DNA of 64,000 nucleotides from Mesorhizobium sp. WSM3862 (GCF_002294985.1 NZ_NSGE01000012.1:62001-126000), one strand, 5' to 3'. Positions 16,675-24,792 are shown, numbered from the stretch's first letter. Notes: generated from the letters alone by a model not told the origin. Numbers and translations: made by a program.

Positions 16675-16992
16675 TCAGTCCCGATCCTCATGGTCTTCCG
16701 CCTGTGCCGGTTCCGACTCCTCGAGAGCTTCAATGACCGGGGCCAGCAAGCTCTCTTCCTGAGGATTTGCTTCTGTCGGGTCCTCCTGCTCGGCCGTCAT
16801 GTCGAGCGCCCGTTCGATTGCATCTTCGATATTGCCGATTTCCTCCTCGCGAACCTCGTGCCCGTAGCCCGCGGCGTCGGCGTCCTGCTCGAACTGTCGC
16901 ACAAGCACCGGAACGCTGACTTGCGTGTCGGCAAGCAAGTTCCCGACGTTCTCCTCGAGCCAGCTTCGAAAGAACTCCTTGGTTGCACTCAT
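16675..16992 (-). CDS. DUF768-like small acidic protein
   Basis: 105 aa. The pattern FFRSWLEENVGN...VLVRQFEQDADAAGYG...EEEIGNIEDAIERALD matches the DUF768 family, small proteins known mainly from Mesorhizobium. A paralog is present at 20872-21099. The last 40 residues are an acidic extension not present in that paralog. It is driven by a consensus EcfG-type promoter 23 nt upstream. The function is unknown. Confidence 0.72.
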   Translation of the reverse strand: MSATKEFFRSWLEENVGNLLADTQVSVPVLVRQFEQDADAAGYGHEVREEEIGNIEDAIERALDMTAEQEDPTEANPQEESLLAPVIEALEESEPAQAEDHEDRD

Positions 16993-17014
16993 GGGCCGCC
17001 TCCTTCGAGCTGAG

Positions 17015-17039
17015 AACGGCCGCCGTCTGCCAATGTTCC
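17015..17039 (-). promoter_or_regulatory. EcfG-type promoter, full consensus CGTT
   Basis: Minus-strand GGAAC (17039-17035) is separated by 16 nt from CGTT, the best form of the -10 element. It is the promoter of the DUF768-like gene and is divergent from another site at 17119. Confidence 0.8.
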
Positions 17040-17118
17040 TCTGGCGGAGCTTGCGTTGCCGCGTCTTTCGTCTGAGCGGTTACAACGAGGATCAGACGGG
17101 TCGCTCTTGCGCATGTTC

Positions 17119-17143
17119 GGAACGATCGAGTCCAACTGCCGTT
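17119..17143 (+). promoter_or_regulatory. EcfG-type promoter, full consensus CGTT
   Basis: GGAAC at 17119-17123 and CGTT at 17140-17143, spacing N16. It stands 25 nt upstream of the GTG-initiated small ORF at 17169, which has an AGGAGG site. Confidence 0.8.
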
Positions 17144-17168
17144 ACCGACAAAAGAACAGGAGGAACCG

Positions 17169-17409
17169 GTGAGCGGACGCAGAACCCATGACCAGCAAGT
17201 GCGCATTCTGGAAGAACGTGAGAACACGAAGAACGCGCCCAAGGAATTCGACGCCAAGGCGGAGCTGAAGCAGCCGGCCGCGGAGCGCGATGCGGCGGAA
17301 AGGTTCGGACCTCAGGAGCGACACGCCCGACCTCGTCGGCTCCGATGACCGCAACATGCTTCGCGGCAAGAATCAGGAAAGCGGCCACAACAAGCATCGT
17401 GGCGACTGA
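17169..17409 (+). pseudogene. Small hydrophilic stress protein with an apparent frameshift
   Basis: An AGGAGG site (17158-17163) precedes a GTG start. The first frame reads THDQQVRILEERENTKNAPKEF and runs to a TGA at 17346. The +1 frame continues with SDTPDLVGSDDRNMLRGKNQ and ends at a TGA at 17407, giving the composition and ending I associate with a common rhizobial small protein. The switch falls around 17290-17310. It may be a sequencing error, a true pseudogene, or a programmed shift. The intact promoter and ribosome site argue that the gene was recently or still is functional. Confidence 0.55.
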
Positions 17410-17465
17410 AGCGCGTCACGCATGTCTTGGTCCCCAAGCCGGTTTCCACTTTCGGAAGACATGTT

Positions 17466-17900
17466 TTAGGCAGGGCGGCTTTCGGCGTGAGATGCGATCG
17501 TCCCCTTGCTGGCGGTCTTGGCCTCGGCACACCTGGTTCTGAATTCTTGGGCCTCCGCTTCCGTGAGATGCTCGATGCCGATGAAGTCGTTTTTTGCGCG
17601 GCCTGAGCGAATGAGCTCATCGAGTTTCGCCTGAATGGCCACGCCGTCGCGGTTCTGGGTATTTTGAATCAGGAAAACCATCAGGAAAGTAACGATCGTC
17701 GTCCCCGTGTTGATGATCAGCTGCCAAGTCTCGGAATAGTGAAAAGCCGGACCGGCAATGGCCCAGACGACCACCGAAACAAGGCACAAGGCGAAGGCCC
17801 ATGCACGGCCCGCGGCATGGGCGACAATCTCCGCGAGCCGATTGAATGCTTTTTCCAATGTTGAACTCCGGACTTTCACCCTGACGAAATTTCCCGCCAA
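17466..17900 (-). CDS. Low-affinity iron permease (FET4-like) family protein
   Basis: 144 aa. Two membrane helices (AWAFALCLVSVVVWAIAGP and the segment around IINTGTTIVTFLMVFLIQN) are followed by the signature QNTQNRDGVAIQAKLDELIR, which is diagnostic for this family of small proteins. The N-terminal amphipathic part (EKAFNRLAEIVAHAAG) is typical. The family name comes from yeast Fet4, but bacterial members are half-size and their ion transport is unproven. It is a single gene. Confidence 0.86.
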   Translation of the reverse strand: MAGNFVRVKVRSSTLEKAFNRLAEIVAHAAGRAWAFALCLVSVVVWAIAGPAFHYSETWQLIINTGTTIVTFLMVFLIQNTQNRDGVAIQAKLDELIRSGRAKNDFIGIEHLTEAEAQEFRTRCAEAKTASKGTIASHAESRPA

Positions 17901-18074
17901 GCCAGCCTGACGATAGCGTATCGGATGAACTGCACCGAGATGCAGCCGTTTATCCTGTCCTTGGCGCTGGGCACCGGCAAGAAATCAACTGAAGGCGGGC
18001 GCGACGCCAAGAAGGCGACCGCTCCGCTGAAAAAACTTGCAGCGTTTCGCGAGGAGGCGGCCCCGTCATTAATC

Positions 18075-18103
18075 GCGGCCCCGGTCAAAGAGACCGGGGC
18101 CGC
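18075..18103. terminator. Strong 12-bp hairpin between convergent transcripts
   Basis: A perfect stem GCGGCCCCGGTC / GACCGGGGCCGC encloses a 5-nt loop (AAAGA). It lies just beyond the stop of the DUF892 gene. There is no uninterrupted T-run on either side, so it could be a bidirectional stabilising hairpin rather than a classic terminator. Confidence 0.6.
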
Positions 18104-18150
18104 GTCGCCAAGTCGACTTTTGGCATGCGAATAAGCGTTTATCGGGCGCC

Positions 18151-18672
18151 TTACGCGGCCGCCTGCATGGCCCGCTTGTTCGCACCGCTTTCGCCGAGCT
18201 TGCTAAGTGTCTCGTCGGTAGCGGATTCTTCCTTGAGAGTGTCGCGCAGCAAGGGGAGGGCGTCTTTCAGGCCCAGTTGCTCCGCCCAGGCAATCAGCGT
18301 GCCGTAGCGCGCTATTTCATAATGCTCGACCGCCTGGGCGGCAGCCACAAGGCCCGCGTCGAGCGCCGGCTCGTCCTTGTATTCCTCGAGGATCTCCGAA
18401 CCCTCTTCAATGATGCCATCGATCGCGGGACACGTCTTGCCGCGCGCCGGCTTGCCCAGCATTTCGAAAACCTGCTCGAGCCGGTCGACCTGAGCTTCAG
18501 TCTCGGTGCGATGCTTTTCGAAGGCCGCGCCCACTTCCTGTGACTGCGCCGCCTTGGCCATCTTAGGCAGCGTCTTCAGGATCTTTTTCTCTGCATAATA
18601 AAGGTCTTTCAGGCCATCCACGAACAGGCTTTCCAAGCCGTTCGCCGCGCCGGACGAACTTTTCTTTGCCAT
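18151..18672 (-). CDS. DUF892 (YciE/YciF-like) ferritin-like stress protein
   Basis: 173 aa from the ATG at 18672 with a GGAG site. The signature LESLFVDGLKDLYYAEKKIL at residues about 13-32 and the paired helices with Glu/His spacing (AFEKHRTETEAQVDRLEQVF, then VEHYEIARYGTLIAWAEQLG) define the DUF892 four-helix bundle. It is related to ferritin-like di-iron proteins. The family is strongly induced by general stress in several bacteria. A GGAAC-type promoter is 37 nt upstream. A longer in-frame reading to 18999 is not credible. Confidence 0.93.
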   Translation of the reverse strand: MAKKSSSGAANGLESLFVDGLKDLYYAEKKILKTLPKMAKAAQSQEVGAAFEKHRTETEAQVDRLEQVFEMLGKPARGKTCPAIDGIIEEGSEILEEYKDEPALDAGLVAAAQAVEHYEIARYGTLIAWAEQLGLKDALPLLRDTLKEESATDETLSKLGESGANKRAMQAAA

Positions 18673-18708
18673 CGACGTCTCCTTCGTTCGACTTTCTTGA
18701 CCAAACAA

Positions 18709-18733
18709 AACCGGTGGGATCGATCGATGTTCC
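18709..18733 (-). promoter_or_regulatory. EcfG-type promoter of the DUF892 gene
   Basis: Minus-strand GGAAC (18733-18729) and GTT (18711-18709) with N17 between them, ending 37 nt before the start codon. Confidence 0.82.
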
Positions 18734-18781
18734 CGCGAAATATTTTTTGAAGCCGCGACGACGCGCCGAGGTGCGCGAGCG

Positions 18782-19084
18782 TTACTTCGGCGTGCCCTTG
18801 CCGTTGCGGGACGAAAGTTGGTCGAGCATGCTGAGCGCTGCACTGGGCCCCGCATGCTCCAGCAGACCCTGCTCGCCGGCCGCCTTCTTGAAGGCGGCAA
18901 AGGCGATTGCCGGCCGGCAAATCCCATTGGTCGCGTCTTCCACCAGCCGGACCGCCTTGCGATAGGCTGGTGAGTCCTTGCTCTTCCATTTCCGGCCAAG
19001 CGCCTTCTTGGCGTCAGCGATCGACGACACCATCATCGTGCCGCCGTTGACGAAGTGGATGGTGAGGGGCAGGAATCTGCTCAA
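18782..19084 (-). CDS. DUF982-family protein
   Basis: 100 aa. The pattern is a short strand, a dA-xx-L-xx-W block (SSIADAKKALGRKWKSKDSP), then YRKAVRLVEDATNG and a hydrophobic helix (AFAAFKKAAGEQGLL). This is the DUF982 fold, a small alpha/beta family restricted largely to Rhizobiales and often amplified there. The function is unknown. No EcfG-type promoter is visible. Confidence 0.8.
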   Translation of the reverse strand: MSRFLPLTIHFVNGGTMMVSSIADAKKALGRKWKSKDSPAYRKAVRLVEDATNGICRPAIAFAAFKKAAGEQGLLEHAGPSAALSMLDQLSSRNGKGTPK

Positions 19085-19443
19085 GGCTCTTTCACCGTCC
19101 TAGCCATTCGCACACAGGCCGGGCAGGCCCGACGAAGAGGTCCGCGGTCGGCGCCGCCGCCAAGGGATTATCGGTCCGAAAGGATTTCATGGTGCTACCG
19201 CCTGTTTGAGATCGCATAAAACGAAGCTGCCGCCGGGTAGTTGCATTCAGCCGGCCCGTGGCGGTCAAAAAACCTGCTCCTACTGATCGCTGTCCCGGCG
19301 AGCGGCGCCGGAGGTTGTGGCGGCCGTGATTGAGGTCTCGACGGATGTCGCGACGGATGTCCGGATTGAGAGCCGGCAGCTTCGGAGCGAGGCCAACCTT
19401 TTCTGTTCGCGTGCGTTGTCCCTCGAAAGCGAAGGAGACACCA

Positions 19444-20475
19444 ATGCCGACGAAATCCGCCAGGATGACCGACTCCGCCACACCGATGAAATCGGCCCCG
19501 CGGACCAAATCCACCTCCGAGCAGGCGGCCAGCAAGCAGCGGAGCGTGCAACGCAAGGTCGACGCGACCGATCGCGCCAAGTCGAATGGCAAATCCAAAT
19601 CACAAGGCGCCATGCAGGCCGGCGCACGGGAATACCCAGTGCCGCCTTTCCCGAAGCAGCATCATCCGAAACCCGGCGAGGAATGGGCGATCGAGCCCGC
19701 GCCGCTCTACGACGCGCCGTTCTGGCAGGGATCGAACAAATTGGAAGGCAAGGTGGCGCTGATCACCGGCGGCGATTCCGGCATCGGCCGCGCAGTTGCC
19801 GTGTTGTTCGCCCGGGAAGGGGCGGATATCGCCATCGCCTATCTCAGCGAGGATCGCGACGCGAAGACGACAAAGCAGGCAGTCGAGGCCGAAGGCAGGC
19901 GCTGCATCATCATGCGCGGCGACGTGGCCAGGCGGACCTTCTGCCACAAGGCGGTGGAGCGGACGCTGAAGGCCTTCGGCAGGCTCGACGTGCTCGTCAA
20001 CAACGCTGCCTTCCAGGTGCATTCGACCGATTTCGCCGACCTCACCGAGCAACACTTCGACACCACGCTGAAGACCAATCTCTACGGCTACTTCCACATG
20101 GCCCAGGAAGCCGTTCCGCATATGAAGCCGGGTTCGGCCATCATCAACACCGGGTCGGTCACCGGCATCGAAGGCTCGAAGGAACTCATCGATTATTCGA
20201 TGACCAAGGGCGGCATTCACGCCTTCACCCGGGCGCTCTCTGGTAACCTGATCAGCAAGGGCATTCGCGTCAATGCCGTGGCGCCGGGGCCGGTTTGGAC
20301 GCCGCTGAACCCGTCGGAGAAGGAAGCGGAGAAGGTCTCGCAGTTTGGCGCAAAGACCCCGATGAAACGGCCAGCCCAGCCGGAAGAGATCGCGCCTGCC
20401 TATGTATTTCTCGCTTCGCCGCAATGCTCCAGCTATATCACCGGCGAGATCCTGCCGATCATTGGGGGCTATTGA
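19444..20475 (+). CDS. General-stress-type short-chain dehydrogenase with disordered N-terminus
   Basis: 343 aa from the ATG at 19444 (AAGGAG site 6 nt before); upstream in-frame Met codons are not supported. Residues 1-55 are a Lys/Ser/Thr-rich disordered leader. A conserved block, PPFPKQHHPKPGEEWAIEP, leads into an SDR domain with VALITGGDSGIGRA (cofactor site), NNAAFQ, and the catalytic Tyr/Lys (IDYSMTKGG). This architecture matches the YhdF/YhxC/Gsp39-like oxidoreductases linked to general stress. The substrate is unknown. No GGAAC promoter was found just upstream. Confidence 0.9.
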   Translation: MPTKSARMTDSATPMKSAPRTKSTSEQAASKQRSVQRKVDATDRAKSNGKSKSQGAMQAGAREYPVPPFPKQHHPKPGEEWAIEPAPLYDAPFWQGSNKLEGKVALITGGDSGIGRAVAVLFAREGADIAIAYLSEDRDAKTTKQAVEAEGRRCIIMRGDVARRTFCHKAVERTLKAFGRLDVLVNNAAFQVHSTDFADLTEQHFDTTLKTNLYGYFHMAQEAVPHMKPGSAIINTGSVTGIEGSKELIDYSMTKGGIHAFTRALSGNLISKGIRVNAVAPGPVWTPLNPSEKEAEKVSQFGAKTPMKRPAQPEEIAPAYVFLASPQCSSYITGEILPIIGGY

Positions 20476-20692
20476 CCGCGGCCGCGTATATGAAGGTCTT
20501 CATGAAGAAGGCGGTTCTCGATCCGCCGGCCGTCTTGGTAATCCGGCCTGACGGCTGCCGCAGACAACCTGATTAGCAAAACGGGCGGCCAGGCAGTCGC
20601 AGACGCTGGCAAGAGTCCGAAGGAATTCAGATTTTTCGGCACAAGCCTGAACCTGTCGGCCTTTCGGCAGTTTTCAAGGCTAGGAGGTTTCG

Positions 20693-20875
20693 ATGAACGA
20701 GCACACCGACAAAGGCGACTCGCATAACGGTGCCGTTGAGATCCTGGCCGGCCGATTGGTCAGGGAGGCAGACATTTCCAAAGAGCAAGCCCGCGAACTG
20801 ATCGAGTTGATCGGGACCGATTGGAATTCCCTGCTTCGAGAGGCTCATTTTCTGAAGGCGCGGCATCGCCTATGA
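20693..20875 (+). CDS. Small helical protein upstream of DUF768 gene
   Basis: 60 aa with an excellent AGGAGG site. A helix-turn-helix-like pattern (VREADISKEQARELIELIGT, then DWNSLLREAHFL) resembles the DUF3606 arrangement seen at 22329 but lacks its basic head. The TGA overlaps the ATG of the DUF768 gene, so the two are translationally coupled. The function is unknown. Confidence 0.7.
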   Translation: MNEHTDKGDSHNGAVEILAGRLVREADISKEQARELIELIGTDWNSLLREAHFLKARHRL

Positions 20876-21099
20876 GCGAACGCGGGGCCGAATTCTTTGG
20901 CGAATGGATTACCAACAACGTGATGCGCGGCAGCGTCGGCGCTGATATCATTTCCGTCGCGGAATTGACGACCAAGCTCTTTGCAGATGCGAAGGCCGCA
21001 GGTGTTTCCGAGCATGAGATTGAAGAGGAGATCGGGAGCGCTTACGATGCCATACTGGCTGCAATCGTCGGACTTGAGGACTCGGGCAAGTCCGATTGA
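20872..21099 (+). CDS. DUF768-family protein
   Basis: 75 aa starting at the ATG that overlaps the preceding stop; the longer frame from 20821 is a shadow of the upstream gene. It matches the family core closely: GAEFFGEWITNNV, then LTTKLFADAKAAGVSEHEIE and EEIGSAYDAILAAI. DUF768 proteins are short, acidic and largely Mesorhizobium-specific. A diverged paralog lies at 16675-16992. Confidence 0.82.
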   Translation: MSERGAEFFGEWITNNVMRGSVGADIISVAELTTKLFADAKAAGVSEHEIEEEIGSAYDAILAAIVGLEDSGKSD

Positions 21100-21139
21100 A
21101 AGCCAAGGCAGCCAGCAATCAACCCGGATAGGGGCGCGT

Positions 21140-21448
21140 TCAGCCCGCCTTGCGCGGAACGATGTAGCCCGTGCCTTTCGCGCCGCGGGATCGGCCGACA
21201 GACCGATGCTGCCTATGGGCTGCAGGCTCGATCGCCGGCGCTGTTTCCATCTGCGATCGCTCAGCGTCATCCGACATGACAAAGGAGAGCGCGATCAGAT
21301 CGTCGGCGTCGATGCCGCCGCGACCGTTGTCCATAAGGTCGGCGACCCTTCGGAATGCCTGCATGTCATCCATGCTCACGTTGGCCGCCAGCAGCCTCTC
21401 TTGGAGACCCGTCAACTTGGTGGTCAAGGCCTTGGAAGTTTCGATCAT
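21140..21448 (-). CDS. Hypothetical protein, 102 aa
   Basis: A GGAGG site is properly placed before the ATG at 21448. The N-terminal half is helical (LTTKLTGLQERLLAANVSMD, then FRRVADLMDNGRGGIDADDL). The C-terminal 40 residues are basic and low-complexity, ending KGTGYIVPRKAG. No family recognised. It is convergent with the DUF768 gene. Confidence 0.55.
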   Translation of the reverse strand: MIETSKALTTKLTGLQERLLAANVSMDDMQAFRRVADLMDNGRGGIDADDLIALSFVMSDDAERSQMETAPAIEPAAHRQHRSVGRSRGAKGTGYIVPRKAG

Positions 21449-21748
21449 AATTGCCTCCGTGGTTCCAATCTTAAGTGCCAGACCGAGGATAAGAGCCTCG
21501 AACAGTGCGGGGCCGATGAACAGACTGATTTGCCATTACCTGCTATCGCCCAGCCGCTCGGCCTGCCTGGCAACCTTTGCGAACTCTCCGTCTGTTGGAA
21601 TGACCTCGAGGGTGGCAGGGGCTCATCCTCGCCAGTCGCGACCCAATGAAATTTCTGGCAAGATGTTCCTCCCCCCGACTTTTGAGTTGGCCCGTACGAC
21701 ATTTGTCCCGCATTCGCTGGGACCGGTGGCCGAGGTCCAGAATTTTAG

Positions 21749-21773
21749 GGAACGGTCGCTGTCGGATTTTGTT
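21749..21773 (+). promoter_or_regulatory. EcfG-type promoter in front of candidate sRNA 1
   Basis: GGAAC (21749-21753), N17, GTT (21771-21773). No gene with a ribosome site follows for 240 nt; instead an intrinsic terminator ends 94 nt downstream. Confidence 0.72.
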
Positions 21774-21780
21774 GATTGGA

Positions 21781-21867
21781 TGCCTGCTGCGCACGTTGCC
21801 AGGTTTGCGCACTCAGGTACCAACCTCCAGAATACTCAGCCCGCAGGCTCCGGTCTGCGGGCTTTTT
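21781..21867 (+). ncRNA. Candidate stress-induced small RNA 1
   Basis: The predicted transcript starts about 8 nt after the GTT of the promoter at 21749 and ends at a clean intrinsic terminator. The stem is AGCCCGCAG (21838-21846) with CTGCGGGCT (21855-21863) and a T5 tail. The 87-nt body has no plausible start codon with a ribosome site and contains ACCTCC, complementary to part of the Shine-Dalgarno consensus. Expression is predicted, not shown. Confidence 0.6.
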
Positions 21868-22019
21868 CGATGCCATGGAATGCGGCGCTCGCGCTGCCGC
21901 TGCCCGTCCGCATCTGGGACGGCGGCGTCGGCTGCGAGACTTGGCTCTCATTCACTAGCTTCGGAAACAAAAGGCCGGCCGGATCGTTCGCTCTATGCCA
22001 GATCACCGGGTGCCGTGCC

Positions 22020-22235
22020 ATGCCATCCACCTCGATCAAGAAAACAGAATATGATCCGGCCAAAGGGATTCTTTCCGTATGGTTTGTGACCAGCGGGAAA
22101 CGCTACGAGTTCGAGGGGGTGCCGCCGGAGACGTTCGCGGCATTCCGATCAGCCTTTGCCAAGGGCCGCTTTTTCAACGCGCACATCCGCAATCGCTTCC
22201 GATATCGTCGCGTAACAAGCGATGACGATGATTGA
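22020..22235 (+). CDS. KTSC-domain protein
   Basis: 71 aa. After a short N-terminus with KKTEYDPAKGILSVWF, the pattern Y-x-F-x-x-VPPETFAAF, then AFAKGRFFNAHIRNRFRYRR matches the KTSC domain, a small fold named after a motif shared with lysyl-tRNA synthetase C-termini. The ATG at 22020 is the best start. A long in-frame upstream extension to 21171 has no protein character. The function is unknown. Confidence 0.82.
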   Translation: MPSTSIKKTEYDPAKGILSVWFVTSGKRYEFEGVPPETFAAFRSAFAKGRFFNAHIRNRFRYRRVTSDDDD

Positions 22236-22328
22236 CCGGCTATTCAGCGTCCAGTTCAAGCGGCTCGTGCTGCGCTGCTCATGATTTGGCGTGGATCCCG
22301 GCGATCGCCGCTGCGTTGGAGCTCTTGG

Positions 22329-22514
22329 TCATCCGCGAAGCCTTTCGGCCTCGCGTTCCAAGGTCTTCCGGTCGTTGCCGTGCTGTTTGATGAGATCGCG
22401 AACCTGTTGCGCCGTCAGCCCGACCTTGTTGGCGAAATGCCGGACTTCGTAGTCATCGTCCGCTGATACCCGGTTGCGGTCACTGCCACCACGCTTGCTC
22501 TTGTCGTCTGCCAT
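22329..22514 (-). CDS. DUF3606-family protein
   Basis: 61 aa from the ATG at 22514 with a GGAGG site. A basic, Asp-rich head (MADDKSKRGGSDRNRVSADD) precedes the conserved helical part YEVRHFANKVGLTAQQVRDL and a closing REAERLRG. This is a common stress-linked family of rhizobial small proteins. An EcfG-type promoter lies 24 nt upstream. Confidence 0.9.
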   Translation of the reverse strand: MADDKSKRGGSDRNRVSADDDYEVRHFANKVGLTAQQVRDLIKQHGNDRKTLEREAERLRG

Positions 22515-22537
22515 CGCTTGTTCCTCCGGCAGGGAAT

Positions 22538-22562
22538 AACAGCGGCCGCGCAGGAATGTTCC
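22538..22562 (-). promoter_or_regulatory. EcfG-type promoter of the DUF3606 gene
   Basis: Minus-strand GGAAC (22562-22558), N17, GTT (22540-22538). Confidence 0.8.
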
Positions 22563-23398
22563 AGGCGTGGCAAGCGGCAATTTTAGGCGGGACTAACAAA
22601 AGTTATCGAAAACGGACTGCTCGCTCGTGCAGGATTAACGTCACTCCGCCCGCCACGGCGGAGGATGGGAGGACCGGCCTCAACAAAGCCGAAGGCCGGG
22701 TTACTTGGCCCGTTGCGCGGATCCCTTGGGCGCTGCGACGGGCCAAGGTCGCTTGCGTCAGTCTTTCCTCCAGCGGCGCCTTTCTCGCCAAGCCAGTAGT
22801 GAACCATTAACATTTGTTACTGCGGACCTGCTAATGAACTGCGTAGATGACTGGGCGGGCGTTGCCCTGGGCTTTGGAGTTGGGTTCGGTTTGCGGCGAC
22901 AGTGTCACCGACTTGAGAAGCCAACCGATAGCTAGGCCCGTTGTCTAACCTTGGCGGGCCACGGCAACGGGTCTAGCGTTCCTCCGCTTGGGAATGGATT
23001 TCCGGCCGAAGATGAATGTGCCGTCTCTGACGGCGTTCACACTGCCCCCGATACGAGCCCGAAACACCTTCGCGGCATGAGGAGACAGCCCGCCAGCGCT
23101 CACAAGGAACTTTAGCGGCATCTAAAAGTTCTCCTCGGGCAATCCCGCACTCCTTGGGTCGAACGATGGCCGAGCTGGCATCAACTTTCGCATATTCATC
23201 AGGGCTGACCGGCGATGATATGCTAAGCGCAGTCGTGTCGTTACTGGCCGGCCTGCTGCTCTATAATGTCATGCGCGAACCAAGCCGATAGGGCTCCTGC
23301 CGAGACGAAATTCACAGACCGCGCAGTGACGCCGGACAAAAGTTCGGTGGGCGGCCGTTGCTCGGTAGCGCAGCATGGAGGCAATCGGCTATTTGCCC
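22563..23398. other. Gene-poor stretch
   Basis: Over 800 bp without a convincing gene. The only structure I can point to is a short inverted repeat CCGGCCT...AGGCCGG around 22675-22700, without a T-run. A 33-codon frame opening ATGAACTGCGTAG at 22833 lacks a ribosome site. Confidence 0.5.
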
Positions 23399-23449
23399 GG
23401 GACCTCAGTCCGATCCAATTGACTCGTAGCTGACTTTTTTTGGGTGTAT

Positions 23450-23480
23450 CCTTTCCCCGTTGTGGCGTATCGGGGTGAGG
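23450..23480 (+). promoter_or_regulatory. Leader hairpin covering the ribosome binding site, copy 1
   Basis: 5' arm CCTTTCCCCG (23450-23459), 11-nt loop, 3' arm CGGGGTGAGG (23471-23480). Nine of ten positions pair, including two G-T. The GAGG Shine-Dalgarno of the 75-aa gene is the end of the 3' arm, so the closed hairpin would block translation. The copy at 28543 keeps the structure with compensating changes. Confidence 0.7.
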
Positions 23481-23486
23481 TAAACG

Positions 23487-23714
23487 ATGCGTGGAAGCAA
23501 TCGCAATGCTGTCCCGCCCAAAAGTGCGGGATGCGGTATAGTTGAACCTGCAGAGGTCAACATTCTGGCCAAGGCGGTGAGTGACTACTGCTCCAGTCAC
23601 AAAATCGAACGCAGGGACGAGCGCGAAAACGTCGCGGTCAAAGTCATGAGCCTTTTTGGACGCGGTGTAACTGACGCTGACCAGCTGTTGGAAGAACTCG
23701 AGAAGGTTCGCTAA
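23487..23714 (+). CDS. Duplicated 75-aa protein, copy 1
   Basis: 75 aa starting MRGSNRNAVPPKSAG. The rest is a helical domain: GIVEPAEVNILAKAVSDYCS, SHKIER, an acidic-basic spacer, then VAVKVMSLFGRGVTDADQLL. The paralog at 28582 is about 85% identical. Differences cluster in the N-terminal linker and one loop, suggesting selection on the fold. No named family is recognised. Translation is probably governed by the leader hairpin. Confidence 0.78.
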   Translation: MRGSNRNAVPPKSAGCGIVEPAEVNILAKAVSDYCSSHKIERRDERENVAVKVMSLFGRGVTDADQLLEELEKVR

Positions 23715-23736
23715 AGCGAGCCTGGTGCCCTCGGCT

Positions 23737-23762
23737 GGAACAAGTCCACTAAAGCCGAAGTT
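23737..23762 (+). promoter_or_regulatory. EcfG-type promoter (18-nt spacing)
   Basis: GGAAC (23737-23741), 18 nt, GTT (23760-23762), starting 23 nt after the 75-aa gene. No gene follows on this strand. The first structure downstream is the long palindrome of the repeat at 23868, so a non-coding transcript of about 130 nt is possible. Confidence 0.5.
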
Positions 23763-23867
23763 CGCGTAGACGGGTTCTGAGCAAAATGAGCGCGTTCGGA
23801 AGAGCTTGTGTGAAATGATCCTCAGGCGATGCAGCACTGGGAGAGCGCTCTAGCCGAGAGACGCAAC

Positions 23868-23998
23868 AGATGCCCGTCATTCCAGGAATGGCGGGCATCT
23901 ATTTCACTGCTGCCGACGAAGAAGGTGACGCATTTCCTCGCCGGTCCTACCAAATGATGCATCGGGCAAGTTGTTTCTAGCATAACGACCAATGCGCC
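23868..23998 (+). repeat. Structured repeat family, copy 1
   Basis: Opens with a 15-bp near-perfect palindrome (GATGCCCGTCATTCC, one unpaired A, GGAATGGCGGGCATC). It continues with a conserved tail that includes TACCAAATGATGCATCGGG and CGACCAATGCG. Related copies lie at 24880 and 26435. Confidence 0.65.
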
Positions 23999-24046
23999 GG
24001 CCTGTCTAACCTCAGTAGAGCGGGAAGAGGTCGTTCCTCGACGGCA

Positions 24047-24370
24047 CTAGTTGGGATCGCCGGACCTCGAGCCCCCATGGGCTCCGCCGCCATAGCTGTC
24101 CCCCCGCGACCTTCCGTTGCCGGATCTAAGAAACTTTGGCTTGGGACCGACGTGACCGTGGTTCTTGTCACCCCATCCATTGCCCGGACGTGTTCCTCCC
24201 GATTTGGCAATCGCCTTGGAGTTCAAGCTTGTGCCGAGCAGCAATGTAATGGCCGGAGGCGTCACCGCAGCAAAGCGTCCAGCCTGCTTGAGAAAATCGC
24301 GGCGCGCGTTGGCCTCTGAAACAAGCTTTTCGGAATTCTTTTCAATAAGCCTTTTGCTCTCATTCGGCAT
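24047..24370 (-). CDS. Small exported Gly-rich protein with Tat-like signal
   Basis: 107 aa from the ATG at 24370 with an AAGGAG site; an upstream in-frame Met has none. After a charged head comes a twin-arginine type signal (RRDFLKQAGRFAAVTPPAIT) with a hydrophobic segment (LLLGTSLNSKAIA). The mature part is rich in Gly, Arg, His and Ser (GRSRGDSYGGGAHGGSRSGD) and probably disordered. The function is unknown. No EcfG-type promoter is visible. Confidence 0.65.
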   Translation of the reverse strand: MPNESKRLIEKNSEKLVSEANARRDFLKQAGRFAAVTPPAITLLLGTSLNSKAIAKSGGTRPGNGWGDKNHGHVGPKPKFLRSGNGRSRGDSYGGGAHGGSRSGDPN

Positions 24371-24663
24371 TTTAGCACTCCTTTCCTGCAAGATACTTTA
24401 ATTGCTGTCTGCAAAGAAAGTAGTTCTCCAAAAGGCGTACACCGCGCCGGTGTCCGGAGCGGCCCGGCTCTCTGGCCGAAAAAGGCCAGAATTGAGCCGG
24501 GCCTGACCGGCGGGGGCTCGGAATCGCAACACGGCGCCGGCTGACCAATGAGCATATACCCCTGATTGTATAGCCGGAACGCATTCATAAGGATAAAGCC
24601 GAGCCGGATCAGTGCAGCCAATATTACGGCTTCAAGCTGGCGCTAATATTCGAGCAGGCTGAT

Positions 24664-24688
24664 GGAACCCGAACGGTGCGGTCGGGTT
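24664..24688 (+). promoter_or_regulatory. EcfG-type promoter in front of candidate sRNA 2
   Basis: GGAAC (24664-24668), N17, GTT (24686-24688). It overlaps an inverted repeat GTGCGGTCG/CGACCGCAC that could be an operator or an early hairpin. Confidence 0.68.
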
Positions 24689-24695
24689 GGTAACA

Positions 24696-24792
24696 TGCGA
24701 CCGCACTCGTTTTCTCCCATTCAGGGTGCGGCCGCTCTACTCCGTAAGCAACAGAAGCCCGTCGCGCTTGCGCCATTGCGCGACGGGCTTTT
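24696..24792 (+). ncRNA. Candidate stress-induced small RNA 2
   Basis: About 97 nt from the predicted start to a strong intrinsic terminator. The perfect 12-bp stem is AGCCCGTCGCGC (24756-24767) with GCGCGACGGGCT (24778-24789), followed by TTTT. The body contains TCTCCC and ACTCC. Promoter-to-terminator distance matches the other candidates. Confidence 0.6.

Larger units (their letters stand above)
23399..23714 (+). repeat. Duplicated segment, copy 1 (leader hairpin plus 75-aa gene)
   Basis: The segment beginning GGACCTCAGTCCGATCCA is repeated at 28493-28809. Homology covers the 5' leader, a hairpin and the entire coding region, at roughly 85% identity by eye. It is a segmental or transposition-like duplication in the same orientation 5.1 kb apart. 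Confidence 0.85.

Noticed and set aside
17925..18134. 69-aa frame on the plus strand between convergent genes
   Set aside because: No ribosome site, low-complexity Lys/Ala composition, and it runs through the hairpin at 18075-18103.
19092..20424. Several long antisense frames opposite the SDR gene
   Set aside because: They mirror the codon bias of the clearly recognised SDR and lack ribosome sites or family motifs.
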